64,000 nt of DNA from Madurella fahalii. Taxonomy: Eukaryota > Ascomycota > Sordariomycetes > Sordariales. Below, piece after piece: positions 43,278-54,919 of this stretch. A program made the translations under genes and the position numbers. The notes under the pieces are model-generated. The model made no database searches. It saw nothing but the letters and a program-made list of their open reading frames with translations, and was not told the DNA's origin. Within the stretch, counting starts at the first letter, position 1; each line of letters starts with the position of its first letter. The stretch covers positions 2,356,001 to 2,420,000 of the forward strand of contig CM056875.1 of NCBI GenBank assembly GCA_029876055.1, in the 5' to 3' direction.

Positions 43278-45900
43278 ATGGATCTCGGGGATTCTGATGG
43301 CGGCTTCGGCGCCGGCCCCGGAGAACTGCCGCAGAAGAAGCGGGCTCTACCGGCAGACCTCCCACGATCTCTGGATGATAGGAGACATGTGCCGACCGAA
43401 CTGGTGCCCGAGACCGAGTTGTACGATGGATGGCAGGGTTGGTCCCCCTTGCGTCGCTTCACCCCACGCCACGCGGATTCGAAGAGTCCGGCCAAGGCTA
43501 ACCCTCCTTCAGGGCAATCTCAGTTCTTGACGTCGCCTATACTTGCAAAGCCTCTGGCCTTCAGCAATCTGACCCTAGACGACCCTAATTACGGCGAAGA
43601 TCTAACTAAGGGCGGCCCCGACAGCGAAACGCGGCTGATGGAAATGCTCGCCGCCCAGGCTTCCCACGCGGCCGGCGCCGCCTTCGAGGATGAAGACGCT
43701 GTCGCCGGTGACGAACAGAGGTCTGACGATGAGAAGCGGGATGTGCTACAAAAGGCCTTCATCATGGCCGCTAGCAATGGCAACGTCGACTCGGTCAACA
43801 AGATCCTTAGCGGCAATGCGAGGCAATACGTCGACATCAATGCGCCGGACGACGAGGGCACACCAGCCCTCATTTATGCAAGCTGCTTTGTGAGTTGAGT
43901 GGTCGCGGGACCGGACGATCCGCCGCTAATGCCGAACTCAGGGCCACGAGTCGGTGGTGCGGGCCCTCATCGACGCTGGTGCCGACGTCGACAAGCAAGA
44001 CCGCAACCAGTGGAGCGCTCTCATGTGGGCCATGACGAACCGTCACAAGGGCATTGCGAAGCTGCTCTTGGATAACAATGCGTCTCCCGAAACTAAGACG
44101 TCGTCGGGTAGGACAGCCTTCGACTTCGTCGCCCCTGACAGCGACATGTCGTTCTATCTCAGCGGCTATGGCATCGGAACTGCCGGGGCAGCTGACGACT
44201 TCTACAATCCGGGATTCAGCCAGGACAAGTTTGAAGAAGAGCTGGCCGAGAACGAGATGCGGCGCCGCATGATGATGGAAAGCGCCCGTGACCTGGAAGT
44301 AGATCTGGGGAATGTGGGCATAGACGACCAACCCGAGGTCCGTGTGCCAATTCCTAGCTAGTACCGTGCGTTTGCTAACTCTCACCAGTCCCAAGATGAG
44401 TTCGAGGAAGAGCAGCAGGAGTTTGATTGGTCAAGATGCCTGCACGACCAGATGTTCGTTTTCCAGGAGAACGAGCTGGAGCGCATTCTGGATATCGTCA
44501 TAACGAACATGACCCCTCAACGGTCGCCATCACAAAAACCCGTACCCGCGAACATGGTCTTCCTGGGAGCCAGATACGCGCATTACCATTCCAGCGCCGA
44601 ACTGCTAGCGAAACTCCTCATCACTGCCATGGACAAGATCAACAACGTGGTCGAGAGGCACCAGTGGGACATGACCATCTTGGCTTTCTGGATGTCGAAC
44701 GCGACACTGTTACTACACTATCTCAAAAAGGACGCCGGGCTCGTTGAAGCCACAACCGAGTTCCAGGCGCAGCTCGCCGAGCTGATAAACGAAATATTTA
44801 TCCTCATAGTTAGAGATGCCGAAAGGCGCCTTGACAAGGTCCTGGATGTGGCCATGCTGGACCACGAAACCATCCCGGGGTTTGAAGACATCACGTTCCA
44901 AAACGAATGGAAGCTCTTCAAGCGGAGGAAGGAGGTCAAGGAGGAGCCCCTAGAAAAACGGTTACGGCCGCCGTCCCCTAAGCAGCGGGCGAAGCCGTCA
45001 CCCCGCAACGTCACATCGCTCCTCTCATCCACGCTCTTCGTCTTGGACCTCTACGACGTCCACTCCGTCATCACCGCCCAGATCGTCTCACAACTAATAT
45101 ATTGGCTCGGGGCGGAACTTTTCAACCGCATCATGTCAAACCGCAAGTACCTAGCGCGCACCAAAGCCATGCAGATTCGCATGAATATATCTACGCTCGA
45201 GGACTGGGCGCGCCAGAACAACCGGCAGCCCGAACACTACGAAAAAGGCGAGATGAAGTCGAGCGGGGAGAACACGGTGGACGCGACCCGCCGCCACCTC
45301 GCGCCCGTCATCCAGCTGCTGCAGTGGCTACAGTGCTTCTCGTCGCTTGGCGCCGACGACCTCGAGGCCCTGGTCGGCACGCTCCAGCAGCTCAAGGCGC
45401 TCACCCCCCAGCAGCTGATCCATGCCGCCACACACTACCGGCCCGAGGTGGGCGAGAAAGGTTTGCCGAAGAGCGCGATGAAGTACCTCGTCGCCATACA
45501 AAAGGAGGTTGCCCTGCGGCGGGAAAGGAACCGCGCGGCGGCGGCGGCCGCAGCGGCTGTTGTCTCGCCGCCTTCGACGCCCGGGGGGAAGTCTACCAAG
45601 TCGAACGGCGCGGCTACGCCCGGGACGCCCAAGGTGGATGCCGGGTCTGACGACGAGGACGGCGAGGCGCCGGCGAATCTGCTGCTGGACCCCGCGCTGA
45701 TGCTGCCGTTTACGCTGCCGAGCGTTACCGACATGCTGGTGAGCTACGGGGCTGGGTTTGGTGGGCTGAATAGGGAGCGGGAGAGGAAGTACATCCCTAC
45801 GATACCGGCCGAGTTTCTGGAGAAGATTGAGGCGAGCGGGGGGCAGAGGAAGGGGCCGCCGCTGTATGGCGAGAAGGATTGGGAGGATGAGGAGGTTTGA
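43278..45900 (+). CDS. Ankyrin-repeat and DIL-domain protein
   Basis: Exons 43278..43889, 43942..44337 and 44389..45900 give 839 residues; both introns (52 and 51 bases) fall between codons. The disordered N-terminus includes LTSPILAKPLAFSNLTLDDPNYGEDL. Ankyrin-type repeats follow from about residue 155: AFIMAASNGNVDSVNKIL, DDEGTPALIYASCFGHESVVRALIDAGADV, and DRNQWSALMWAMTNRHKGIAKLLLDNNA. A DIL (dilute) domain occupies roughly 365-700, with MTILAFWMSNATLLLHYLK, QLIYWLGAELFNRIMSN and RMNISTLEDWARQN. In class V myosins this domain binds cargo; here there is no motor. An Ala-rich patch (about 750) and an acidic, Ser/Thr/Pro-rich segment precede a C-terminal LLDPALMLPFTLPSVTDML. A role in membrane traffic or polarity is inferred from the DIL fold. 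Confidence 0.88.
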
Positions 45901-48900
45901 AGGGGGGTTAGACCACCGTAGGGACGTAAAACATTTTGGTTGGTGCAGTGGTGGAGCTGGAGATTGTTGGCGTAGGTACTGTACAGTACCGTGCCGGCCT
46001 GGGCTGCTGCTTTGAGTGCAGGGCGACTGTGCATGATTGGCTGGGTGGATGGAATGCCGTTGTCATTTCGTCAGCGGCGTGATAAGACGGAAGGGAAAGC
46101 ATTTTGGGAGCTTATTCAGGATCAGGATAGAAAATGTCTTTTTCCTTTTCGTTTCTTTTTTCTTTTTTTTTTTTTCGGTTTTTGCTTTTGCAAACGCGTG
46201 TCTCCACCTACGGCCTGTTAATTACCAGACAGCGAGAACAAAAATGCGAGGTACAGGGGTTGACTTGGTAGGAATCAATATTTCCTGCCCATTTTTCTTC
46301 TTTCTTTCCTTTTTTCTGACCTTGGCTTTCGGGCCGTAACCATGACCATGACCATGGCCATGGCCATGGCCATCTGTGTTGTGGTGACGACAGAACGGAC
46401 TGGTCTCTCGTGGCTCATGCAAGCTGCAAGGGACGAGAACAGCTGGCAGCGCTGGTTGGCTCGTGTCACGACGGGATGCAGCAGACTAGTGCCCAGGATG
46501 TGCATGACTTGGCATGGCATACTGTGGGAATCATCGTGATTGCGAGACGGTGAAGGGAGGTTGGCTTTAGAGCCTTAGGCACGCGAGAGATTTTTAGAGG
46601 TTTTGGGCTAACGGCGAATGACAGCGGGGTGATGGGGATGACTCCCTTTTAAATGAGGTGAGTGCTGATTTGATGGTTTGAAGGTGCAGGGATGGCGGTT
46701 CTGGCGTGGCTGCTCATGGTTCGCTCAACTCTGTCTGGGGGGTCAGATGCAGGTACCGGTGTCGTTGCGCTATTGATTCTGTCGTTGCCCTGCTGGCGTT
46801 GTGAGGCACGCATGCTGCGTGGTTACTTGCAGGTAGTTATCGTGAATACTGTGTAAGCAACACGGCTGAGCTGGAGGTGGTTTTGCGGTTGACGTCCAAT
46901 TCAGGGGTAAGACGCATGCTGTTGGTGATTGCGATTTGTGCAACAGCGGTTGGGCTGGTCTGGTCTGTAGTAAGAGATTACTTTTCTCTTTTTCTCTCTT
47001 GGGTGTCAGACGTAGCGGTAAGGAGCTGAGTGGTCGAACTAATGAATAATGAGTGCTAGAGTCGGTCTACTTGAATACGTTAGTATTGTGAATCTAGACG
47101 GGTGAGTGTAAACCTGTAAACCAATAAAGTTGCCTTTGCCACACTTCATACTCCTCGGGCCAGAACGCCACAGGAAGGAATCACTGAACCCGAAGAGTCC
47201 GAAAAGCCCGATACGGCAGCGCGGAGGAAGACGAGCTCGCCTGCTTGTGCCAGCCCCCAATGCCCAACTGCCATTGCATTGCCTAAAAAAAGGCCGAGAT
47301 GGGGGACGGATGAGTTGGCTAAATTGCTGCCACGTCGAACGCTCCAATCACCGGCAGCATCGGACCCTGGTTTTCCGTTTGCCGGAGGTCATGCGCAAAC
47401 CACCACTCGCTGATCGACTGGCATTGATGAACGGTGTCTTGATTTTTGGGCACTAGGCTGCCAGTCATCGCTTCCTTTGTGGGGTATGAGGTAGAATTGG
47501 TGAATCGCAAGTGAGCTAGAATCGTGGATGAATATCGAGAGTGGAGGAGCCCCGCGCCGAGCAGGTGTCGCGGGGAAGCGGTGGTGGGGGGTTGTGGGAC
47601 GTAGTTTATGTGTACACATCTGGTGGGCCCGGAAGAATCTTACTCTGTTCATGTTTGCCTCCGAGGGCTGGGAAACGTCATGGAAAAGAAAGTAATACGG
47701 CAAGAAATGGGGATCAAGGACTTTTGCGAAAGACAAAGGGGAAGAAGCTGGGTTTGTGGAAAAAGCAAGACTTACACAGTAGCTCCAGTAGGACGCGCAT
47801 TACAAGGCCACTTGGCGTGTAAGTGTTAACACCAGAAGAAACCCGGGTGTAATTACGTCGAGACACGCATAGGGCACGGCATTGCCATGGATTCAACAGC
47901 GTCGTCGATCTGCTCAGATGGACACAATGCATTTGTGAAGAATATTCTACACCTAATTCTTTTTCGGAGCGATGCTGCAACCCCGTAGTCTGCGATCCAA
48001 GTCTGATGGAGACCTTCAGATTACATTAACAGATAATGCGGGTTGCGGGCATATTGAGAAGCAACCCTACGGCTCCAGCTGGAACGAACCGCGACACTCA
48101 ATGCAGACTCCTCAGCAATGCCGGCCCGCTCTGGGTTTATTACATGCAGCCAGATGGCCACCATTGTGAGTGGTCGGCCTTTGTCCCAAAAGTCGCGTCG
48201 AGCAAACGAAGAGGGGGAGGTGGCAGTCTGTGGATGGTCGACGGCTGCGAACACGTCCAGTGGGCTCACCGCACCACTGGGCAATTGGAACTAGCGGAGC
48301 AGAACACCTCAAATCCGGGGCCACAGTGGCCAGTCAATTCCAAGAACAAGCCACTAAGAAGCCATTCCCGTTCTTGTCTTTGGGCTCCGGGATGTAAAAA
48401 GCAAGGCCCCAATTCCCCAAGTGCCTGGTCAGCGCATGAGGGTGCGGTAGAGTCTCCCACGAAATCATAATTAAGCCGGCCCTCCTGCCGCTCGACCCTC
48501 AGTTTCTGACGGACTTTATGTGCAACTCTGATCACCTCTCCTCTCTCTGCTTGACACAACAGGTACTTATGCTATCTTCGACCCGCATTGGCACAAAGCA
48601 TCCACATATCCAGAGCACATGTTGGGGCGGATCCCCGGAACACTGCGAGCCCACTTACGGTTGTTTGGGGTGGCGATCGCCACCAACAAAACAGAGGCCC
48701 GTCCCTGCTGGATCAAGGCTTCTCCTGCCTTGCTACACATATTTCTCCCCTCTACGCTCTCTTCTCGACATCAGAAAACGTCCTCGTTGACGGCCTTGCA
48801 ACCCAGCCTCTACCGGCGTGCAAGGGGCAGTTTGCAGCGAGCAGACAGCGACGCTGTGCCGCGGTCGCTACGACGATTCGGGAAAGAACTGCAACCCCAG

Positions 48901-48901
48901 C
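45901..48901. other. 3-kb intergenic region with simple repeats
   Basis: No gene is supported. Notable pieces are a perfect 16-bp palindrome GGTACTGTACAGTACC at 45975-45990, a T-rich tract near 46150-46175 and a repeat of ATGACC/ATGGCC hexamers at 46340-46373. The CT-rich sequence before 48902 is the likely leader of the TBC gene. Confidence 0.55.
46340..46373 (+). repeat. ATGACC/ATGGCC hexanucleotide repeat
   Basis: About five hexamer units run through 46340-46373. Several contain the palindrome CCATGG. Confidence 0.8.
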
Positions 48902-51900
48902 ATGGCGCCTCAGAAATTTGCAAGTGTGCGCCACAGAGCGAGGCCGGCAGCAGCACGGCTTACCCCTTTCCGAGATGACACTGTCCTGGTTGCACTGCGA
49001 TATGAGGAGACAAAGCAGGCAGAGCCCCCGATCCCGCTTCCTCCGCCGCGAAACCCACGCCGACTAACTCGCTCCGTGTCGGTCATCACCTCGGGCCCCC
49101 CGGTCATCGTCAATCCTCCTCCAATCCCTCCGCCGCCGGAAGAGCACCCGCTCTTCCGCACACAGACGTCGTCGTCGCCGCGCTCGCGAGCCGAGGAGTG
49201 GAAGAGAGACTCGGGCGCCCCAACGTCGTCGTCGGCCACGCTCCGTGAAGAGTTTGCCGACGACCCCGTTTATCAGAAGCTCTTGGATGACATTGCCGAC
49301 GCACCGTCGGTGTATTCGAGCGATGAGCAGATCCCCGACGCGTCTCTAACGAATCACAGCCAGCTCGCCCCTCTTCCCCTGAGGATTTCAATTCCGCGTC
49401 GCACCGACGAACCAGAAAACAAGGCCACCTCGCCGCTGCAGCCGGCATCGCCAGTAACGCCAGTAACGCCAGTATCGCACACGCCTCATATTCCTCTCAC
49501 CAAGAAGCTGAGCAAGAGCTTGAGATCCAGCGGGTCGAAACGGTTGCGGAAGAAGATGCTTGGCAGCGACAAGGCTGCATCGCAAGGGGCGCCTCCCGCG
49601 ACGGTGCGGGGCTCGCCAAAATCGCCTAAATCGCCCAAGTCGCCCAAGCTGGCCCCACACCCGACAGGGTTCTCGAACGACGACGACAGGGAACAAGACT
49701 CGTTCTCCGTTTCGCCTCCCACCGTTGACTCGTTTGCGCCCATAAACACCCCTATCCCCGAAGACCGTCTATGGGATGACCTAAGCAGCCTTTCCTTTTC
49801 CAAAAGGGGGAGCATCATGTTCGGCGGGAAGGGCAACCTTTTCAAGACAATCATGTCTTCGACGCCCACGACGCCCGCAGCGCCCGCAGCGCCCGCAACG
49901 CCCACAACCCCCGAGGCCGCGCTAACCGCGACCCCTGACGATGCGGCCGCGAGCAGTTCGCCGGCTGCGCCAACCGCGTCAGACGACGCCACGACCCGCG
50001 AATCGGATACGGGAAGGACTGGGGAGGCCGCCGCGGCCGCCGCGACCGCCGAGAAACCGCGCGCGGCGACGCATGCCGACTCTCTGTCTGTGCCCAGCAT
50101 TCGTGTCTCGTCGATAGATGTAGAGAGGGAATCACAAAAGGTGAGATCGCTCTATGAATCCGGCGAAGACCTGAATTGGGAAGATGGGGGGCGTGTCTCG
50201 TTCGCCGAACGTCTCGAGCCCACAGAGGAAGTCCCATCAGAAGAGGAAGAGAACGTCGTGTACGGTTTTCCTTTGAAATCTCTCTGAAGCCTGCACTGTC
50301 TTGCTCGATACTGACTCGCCCTCCACACGCACTTAGTTCTACTCGTCGGTCCGATCCTCCATCAAATCCCCCGCAAGGCGGCCAGCTCACTGCGCCTACA
50401 CCCGCTACCATTACGCCACGGTCGGCCAATTCCTTGTCTCGGCGACCAGATAGCCACGTCAGGCGGGGGTACGGATGGGCCGGCGGTATCGAGGATTGGG
50501 AGAACCTCGAAGGCGCCAATGTCGACCGCTATGGCTTCATCAGCCATCGCCGGCCCGTGTCCAGGGCCGAGACGGCGGCCGACTCAAAGTCATCGCATTT
50601 CTCCCCTAGGAAGAGGAACGTCTTGACCAAGCGGCCCGCAACAGCCTACTCATCTTCGGCGCCAGGCAGTGGTAACTTTATACGGCCACCAAGCAGGAAA
50701 TTCTCGGCTCGATCTCTCAACACATACACCTCCGAACTGTCAAACGTCTCGCGGCGATCCACACGGTCATCGATACGGTCGGCTACCAATCGCCTCCCAC
50801 ACCATAAAGACCGCAGATGGATGGATGAAGCCAAAGAAATGCTGTCCCTGCAAGCCGGTCTCACGGGCATCACCGATGACGACAAGATGGGCAAGGCTCT
50901 CGAGGCACAAAAACGCAAAGAGGCAGAACGGTCGGAAAAGTGGAGGAAGATGGCCACCGTCGTCAAGGGCGGGAAGGATGGCCAGGGTCAGGCCCAGGCC
51001 CAAGGCCAAGGGATGGATTACGAGTTCGACACCAAGAACGCTAAACTGATTGAGCGGACCTGGAAGGGAATCCCCGACTGTTGGCGATCGGCAGCCTGGT
51101 ATTCGTTCCTCGCGTCCAGCGCCAAGGCGTGGCAGAGCACGGAGACCGACGAGCACTTGATTGCCGAGTTCAAGAGACTGCAGGGTGTCTCGTCCCCAGA
51201 CGATGTGCAGATTGACCTGGACGTGCCCCGGACTGTCAACGGCCACATCATGTTTCGGAGGAGATACCGCGGCGGCCAGCGTCTGCTGTTCCGGGTGCTG
51301 CATGCCATCTCGCTATACTTCCCCGAGACGGGCTACGTGCAAGGGATGGCGTCGCTGGCGGCTACGCTGCTGTGCTATTTCGACGAGGAAAGATGCTTCG
51401 TGATGCTTGTTCGACTCTGGAGGTATCGCGGCCTTGAGCGTCTCTACGCACCGGGATTCGCCGGGCTGATGGCGGCGCTGGAGGACTTTGAGAAGCGTTG
51501 GCTGGCGGGTAAGGATGTGGCCAGCAAGCTTGTAAGTCCCATCCCGCGGTTTCTTCCGTGACAACCACCCCCAGGCGGCCTAAACTAACACCTGCACCAA
51601 CCAGAACGAACTCTCTATCGACCCAACAGCCTACGGAACGAGGTGGTATCTCACCCTGTTCAACTTGTCGATCCCCTTCCCGGCACAGCTCCGCGTGTGG
51701 GATGTGTTTATGCTCATGGGCGAATGCCCGCCGGAAGTGTTGGACAATTCGACGGCAACCGCCGAGGCGGGAAAGGAAAAAGAGCAAGAAAAGGAAATGG
51801 AAAAAGAGAAGGGAAAGGGAAAGGGAAAGGGAAAGGAGCAGCAGGCCCAGGATAACGGCAGCAACACTATAAATGCAAAGTCCCCCAAGGGGCTCGACAT

Positions 51901-52093
51901 CTTGCATGCCACCAGCGCGGCACTGATTCACGCGCTCGAGGACGTCCTGCTCGATTCCGACTTTGAGAATGCCATGAAGGCGCTGACGGCCTGGATACCC
52001 GTCAAGGACGAGGACTTGTTGATGAAGGTTGCGCAGGCCGAGTGGCGGCGGCACCAGGAGAAGAGGAGGTTCAGGGGTAAGGAGAAGGTTTGA
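48902..52093 (+). CDS. TBC-domain Rab GTPase-activating protein
   Basis: Exons 48902..50259, 50337..51531 and 51605..52093 give 1013 residues. TBC proteins switch off Rab GTPases in vesicle traffic. The N-terminal ~580 residues are disordered, rich in Pro, Ser and Thr, with repeated SPK units near 240-250, good substrates for proline-directed kinases. The TBC domain starts near 690 with GIPDCWRSAAWYSFL. It has the arginine finger in IDLDVPRT (R751) and the glutamine finger YVQG (Q788), so it should be active. After intron 2 come LSIDPTAYGTRWYLTLF and PFPAQLRVWDVFMLMGE. The TBC fold is interrupted by a Lys/Glu/Gly low-complexity insert, encoded by GGGAAA hexamers at 51811-51836, before it resumes as GLDILHATSAALIHALED. 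The ATG at 48902 has A at -3 and G at +4. Intron 1 uses a weaker donor (GTACGG). The Rab target is unknown. Confidence 0.88.
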
Positions 52094-53652
52094 ATTGGTG
52101 GCGTTGCATGATGGTAATGAATGAGGGGATGATGATGCGTTGACTGGGATGAGAACACTCCTTTTCAGACTTGACTTTCCTTTGTCCCATTCTTCTTTCG
52201 TTTTAATGGTGGTGGTTGAGCCTTGAAACACCCGGACCAAGGGTGATTAGGTTCCCTTCCGTTGTTTTGGGTTGGTGTATTTGGCATGGCAGTTTTGTTG
52301 ATACCCCCTTTTTGTTATTGGATGGTGGAGATGGTAGAGATAGATGTTTGGGCTGGCGAGCAAGCGTGGTTACTAACCCGAATGACCCTACCTAGTAGTG
52401 ACAGTTGGGTTCTACGCTTGGAGATGTAGCTTGGTTAGGTACTTTGTTTACTTTACTACTTCCCTTTGTCTTCTGTGTGGGGGAGATACCCCGTGTTGTT
52501 GCACGCGATGTAGACATGTGTTTGTTTATATCTTAATACAAGATTTAGTCAATATCAAGTTGGATAGAGGATACGCGAAGTGTTCGTGCAGTGTGTTTGT
52601 ATGGTGATCTCGGACATGGGAGCATTTAATCAAGTATCCTCTCGTTACCGACTCCTTGATTTATCTGTCATCCATCCTCTCGATGGTCTACCGCAGAGCA
52701 GTGGCTCGTCACCGCGTGAATATCCATTGCGCCTCTCCCGTTGTCCAGACATGTGAGCCTGGTCGGGCGAGATTGCCGTTGGGGGTGGAAGGGTCTGTCA
52801 CGGAGAGGAAACACGGCGTTTCGAGCCTCCGTTGATTAAGTGCCCTTGGTTTGGACGTGATGTCAGGCAATCCTCGTTATGTCTCCCTTCATAGCGCATT
52901 AACTCGCTCAGTTTCCCTTTTCTCCCCTCTGTTTCACGGTGTAAGCTCCCCATACCGGTTTAGTGCTATGTACTTCTCGATCTAACCTTAGATTAGCAGT
53001 ATCGCTACCATTTGTCCCTGCTCACCCAGCACATCCCGTGTTCTTGGGTAGACTTGGTTGACATATGATCTGACGACACTGGCATTGACATAAAGACTTG
53101 TGTACAACGCCTTACAAGACAACCTGCAACTGATGCTGTGTTTTCGGAGCCATAGCTGCGACTCCCTGTTGAACACCAACTGCCCAACAACAGCAAAGTT
53201 AATCGGCTCAGGGAGTCCTCTTCTCAAGAATCGGAAGCAGCTGAGTCCCAATTGTGCATGCCAAACTCGACTGTAGCGCTTCCGTACATAGGACCAATCA
53301 TCCAAACCCACCACTTGGCTAGTAAACAACTGAATACTCCCGTGTCCTAAACTCCAGGAGATGTTGCCACGAAACAAGGCTCAAGTAGACCCAATAGGCA
53401 CACACCCAGGCCTCCGTTGTGAGTCCCGACGAGTTTTCTTTTACTATACAACCCTACCCGTCCTCAGAATACGTATTCGACCTCACCCACAGCACCCCCG
53501 TTCAGCTGCATCACAAACCCCCTGACTAGAGCCAACAGCAGCAACAAGGGTGTAACCCCACTTGCCTTGAAGGACGGGCCGCTGAAAAAGAAAAGTATAT
53601 GCGCCATCCTTACACAGAAATGCCACCAGCCATGTGACCCAGAGCCCTTCCC

Positions 53653-53675
53653 CTCTCTCTATCTCTCTCTCTCTC
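53653..53675 (+). repeat. (CT)n microsatellite
   Basis: A CT dinucleotide run with a single interruption (TAT). No gene lies nearby. Confidence 0.85.
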
Positions 53676-54685
53676 TTTTGTCTCTTTTCAACCTCACCTG
53701 CGGGCAACACTAAGAATATAAGCACAACTCAAGCCACGTCACACACACCCCGCCCATATTATCAGCCCCAGCCTACTCGCTGCATCGTTTGTCGTGTGAC
53801 GATGATCAAAAGCAGCTTAGTCTTGCCTCGTCAACCGGGCACCCACGCAGCAAGCAAGCCCAAGGCAAGTCCCCCCTTGCTTCTCAGCTGGGCCTCGCAA
53901 AAAAAGGAAGTAGACAAGACGATGCTCACCCATAGAACACCCAACCAGGTACAAACCCCTTACGTATTAGTTGATTGATTGATTCGTTTGTTTATTTATT
54001 TATCTTACCGGGCACATACGCAACACAAGATCCGTGCATAGTGTAATCAACGCCCCAAACCAGCCCAAGCCAGCCCGGCCAGTCCAGCCTCCCCATGCCA
54101 AAGGTAACCTACATACCTCCTACCTACCTACCTAACCCACCCCACAAGATGACCCAACCGACATCGGGGGTGGAGGGAGGGCCCCGGCCGGGGCGGGGGG
54201 GAGGTGGTTTATCCCCCCCACCTCCCGAACGGTTATGATGGGGGATGGGATGTGTATGACAAGGCTGGCGGGAAGGGTGAATGGGGGTGGCGGAGGGAGT
54301 AGACGGCAGATGAAAAGCGCTTTCCGATGCCGTCCAGAAGAAAACTCGCTCGTTACGGTGCCAAAGGCAAAGCAGACAGAGGTGCACAGTCCCTCCCATT
54401 TCCCCTTTCAAGCCCCATTCACAACCAACGCGTGTGTAACAACAACAACAAACCTCTTCCCCTTCCCCCCTCCCCCTCCCCCCTCCCGCTCCCCATTCCT
54501 TCCCCCGGCAAGCAGGGTTAAACACAGTCAGACGGCCAGACTTTTCCCTGCCTCAGCTCAGCTCAGTCACCTTGTGGCGTTCTGTTGTCTATATTGCTTT
54601 TGTTTCATGTCGGTCTCTCTCTGCAGGACCTACCTTTCCCGTACTACGTGAAGACGGACATGCCAAAAGCGGGTATGAGTTACTT

Positions 54686-54720
54686 GTGTGTGTGTCTGTG
54701 TGTCTGTGTGTCCGTGTGTG
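54686..54720 (+). repeat. Imperfect (GT)n tract
   Basis: GT dinucleotides with TC and CC interruptions, running into a short GA repeat (54720-54729). It is the inverted counterpart of the CA tract about 115 bases downstream. Confidence 0.85.
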
Positions 54721-54835
54721 AGAGAGAGTGAGTGTAGTGTTGCTTTTTTCCTTCCTGTGCCCCTTCCTTGCCTCATGGGTGTCATGCCACAGTGGTAAGT
54801 GCTTCCCCACATCCATCCTTGACACGCGCGACGCG

Positions 54836-54852
54836 CCACACACATACACACA

Positions 54853-54918
<66 letters not shown>
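54836..54918 (+). repeat. (CA)n microsatellite
   Basis: A long CA run, uninterrupted from about 54855 to 54918 (about 32 units), preceded by an imperfect part with T interruptions. Confidence 0.95.

Positions 54919-54919
<1 letters not shown>

Noticed and set aside
52988..53377. Minus-strand frame of 129 codons with moderately protein-like text
   Set aside because: No recognisable domain, no start context and no splice continuation, so I could not support a gene. It is the best place to look for a missed one in the 8-kb gap.
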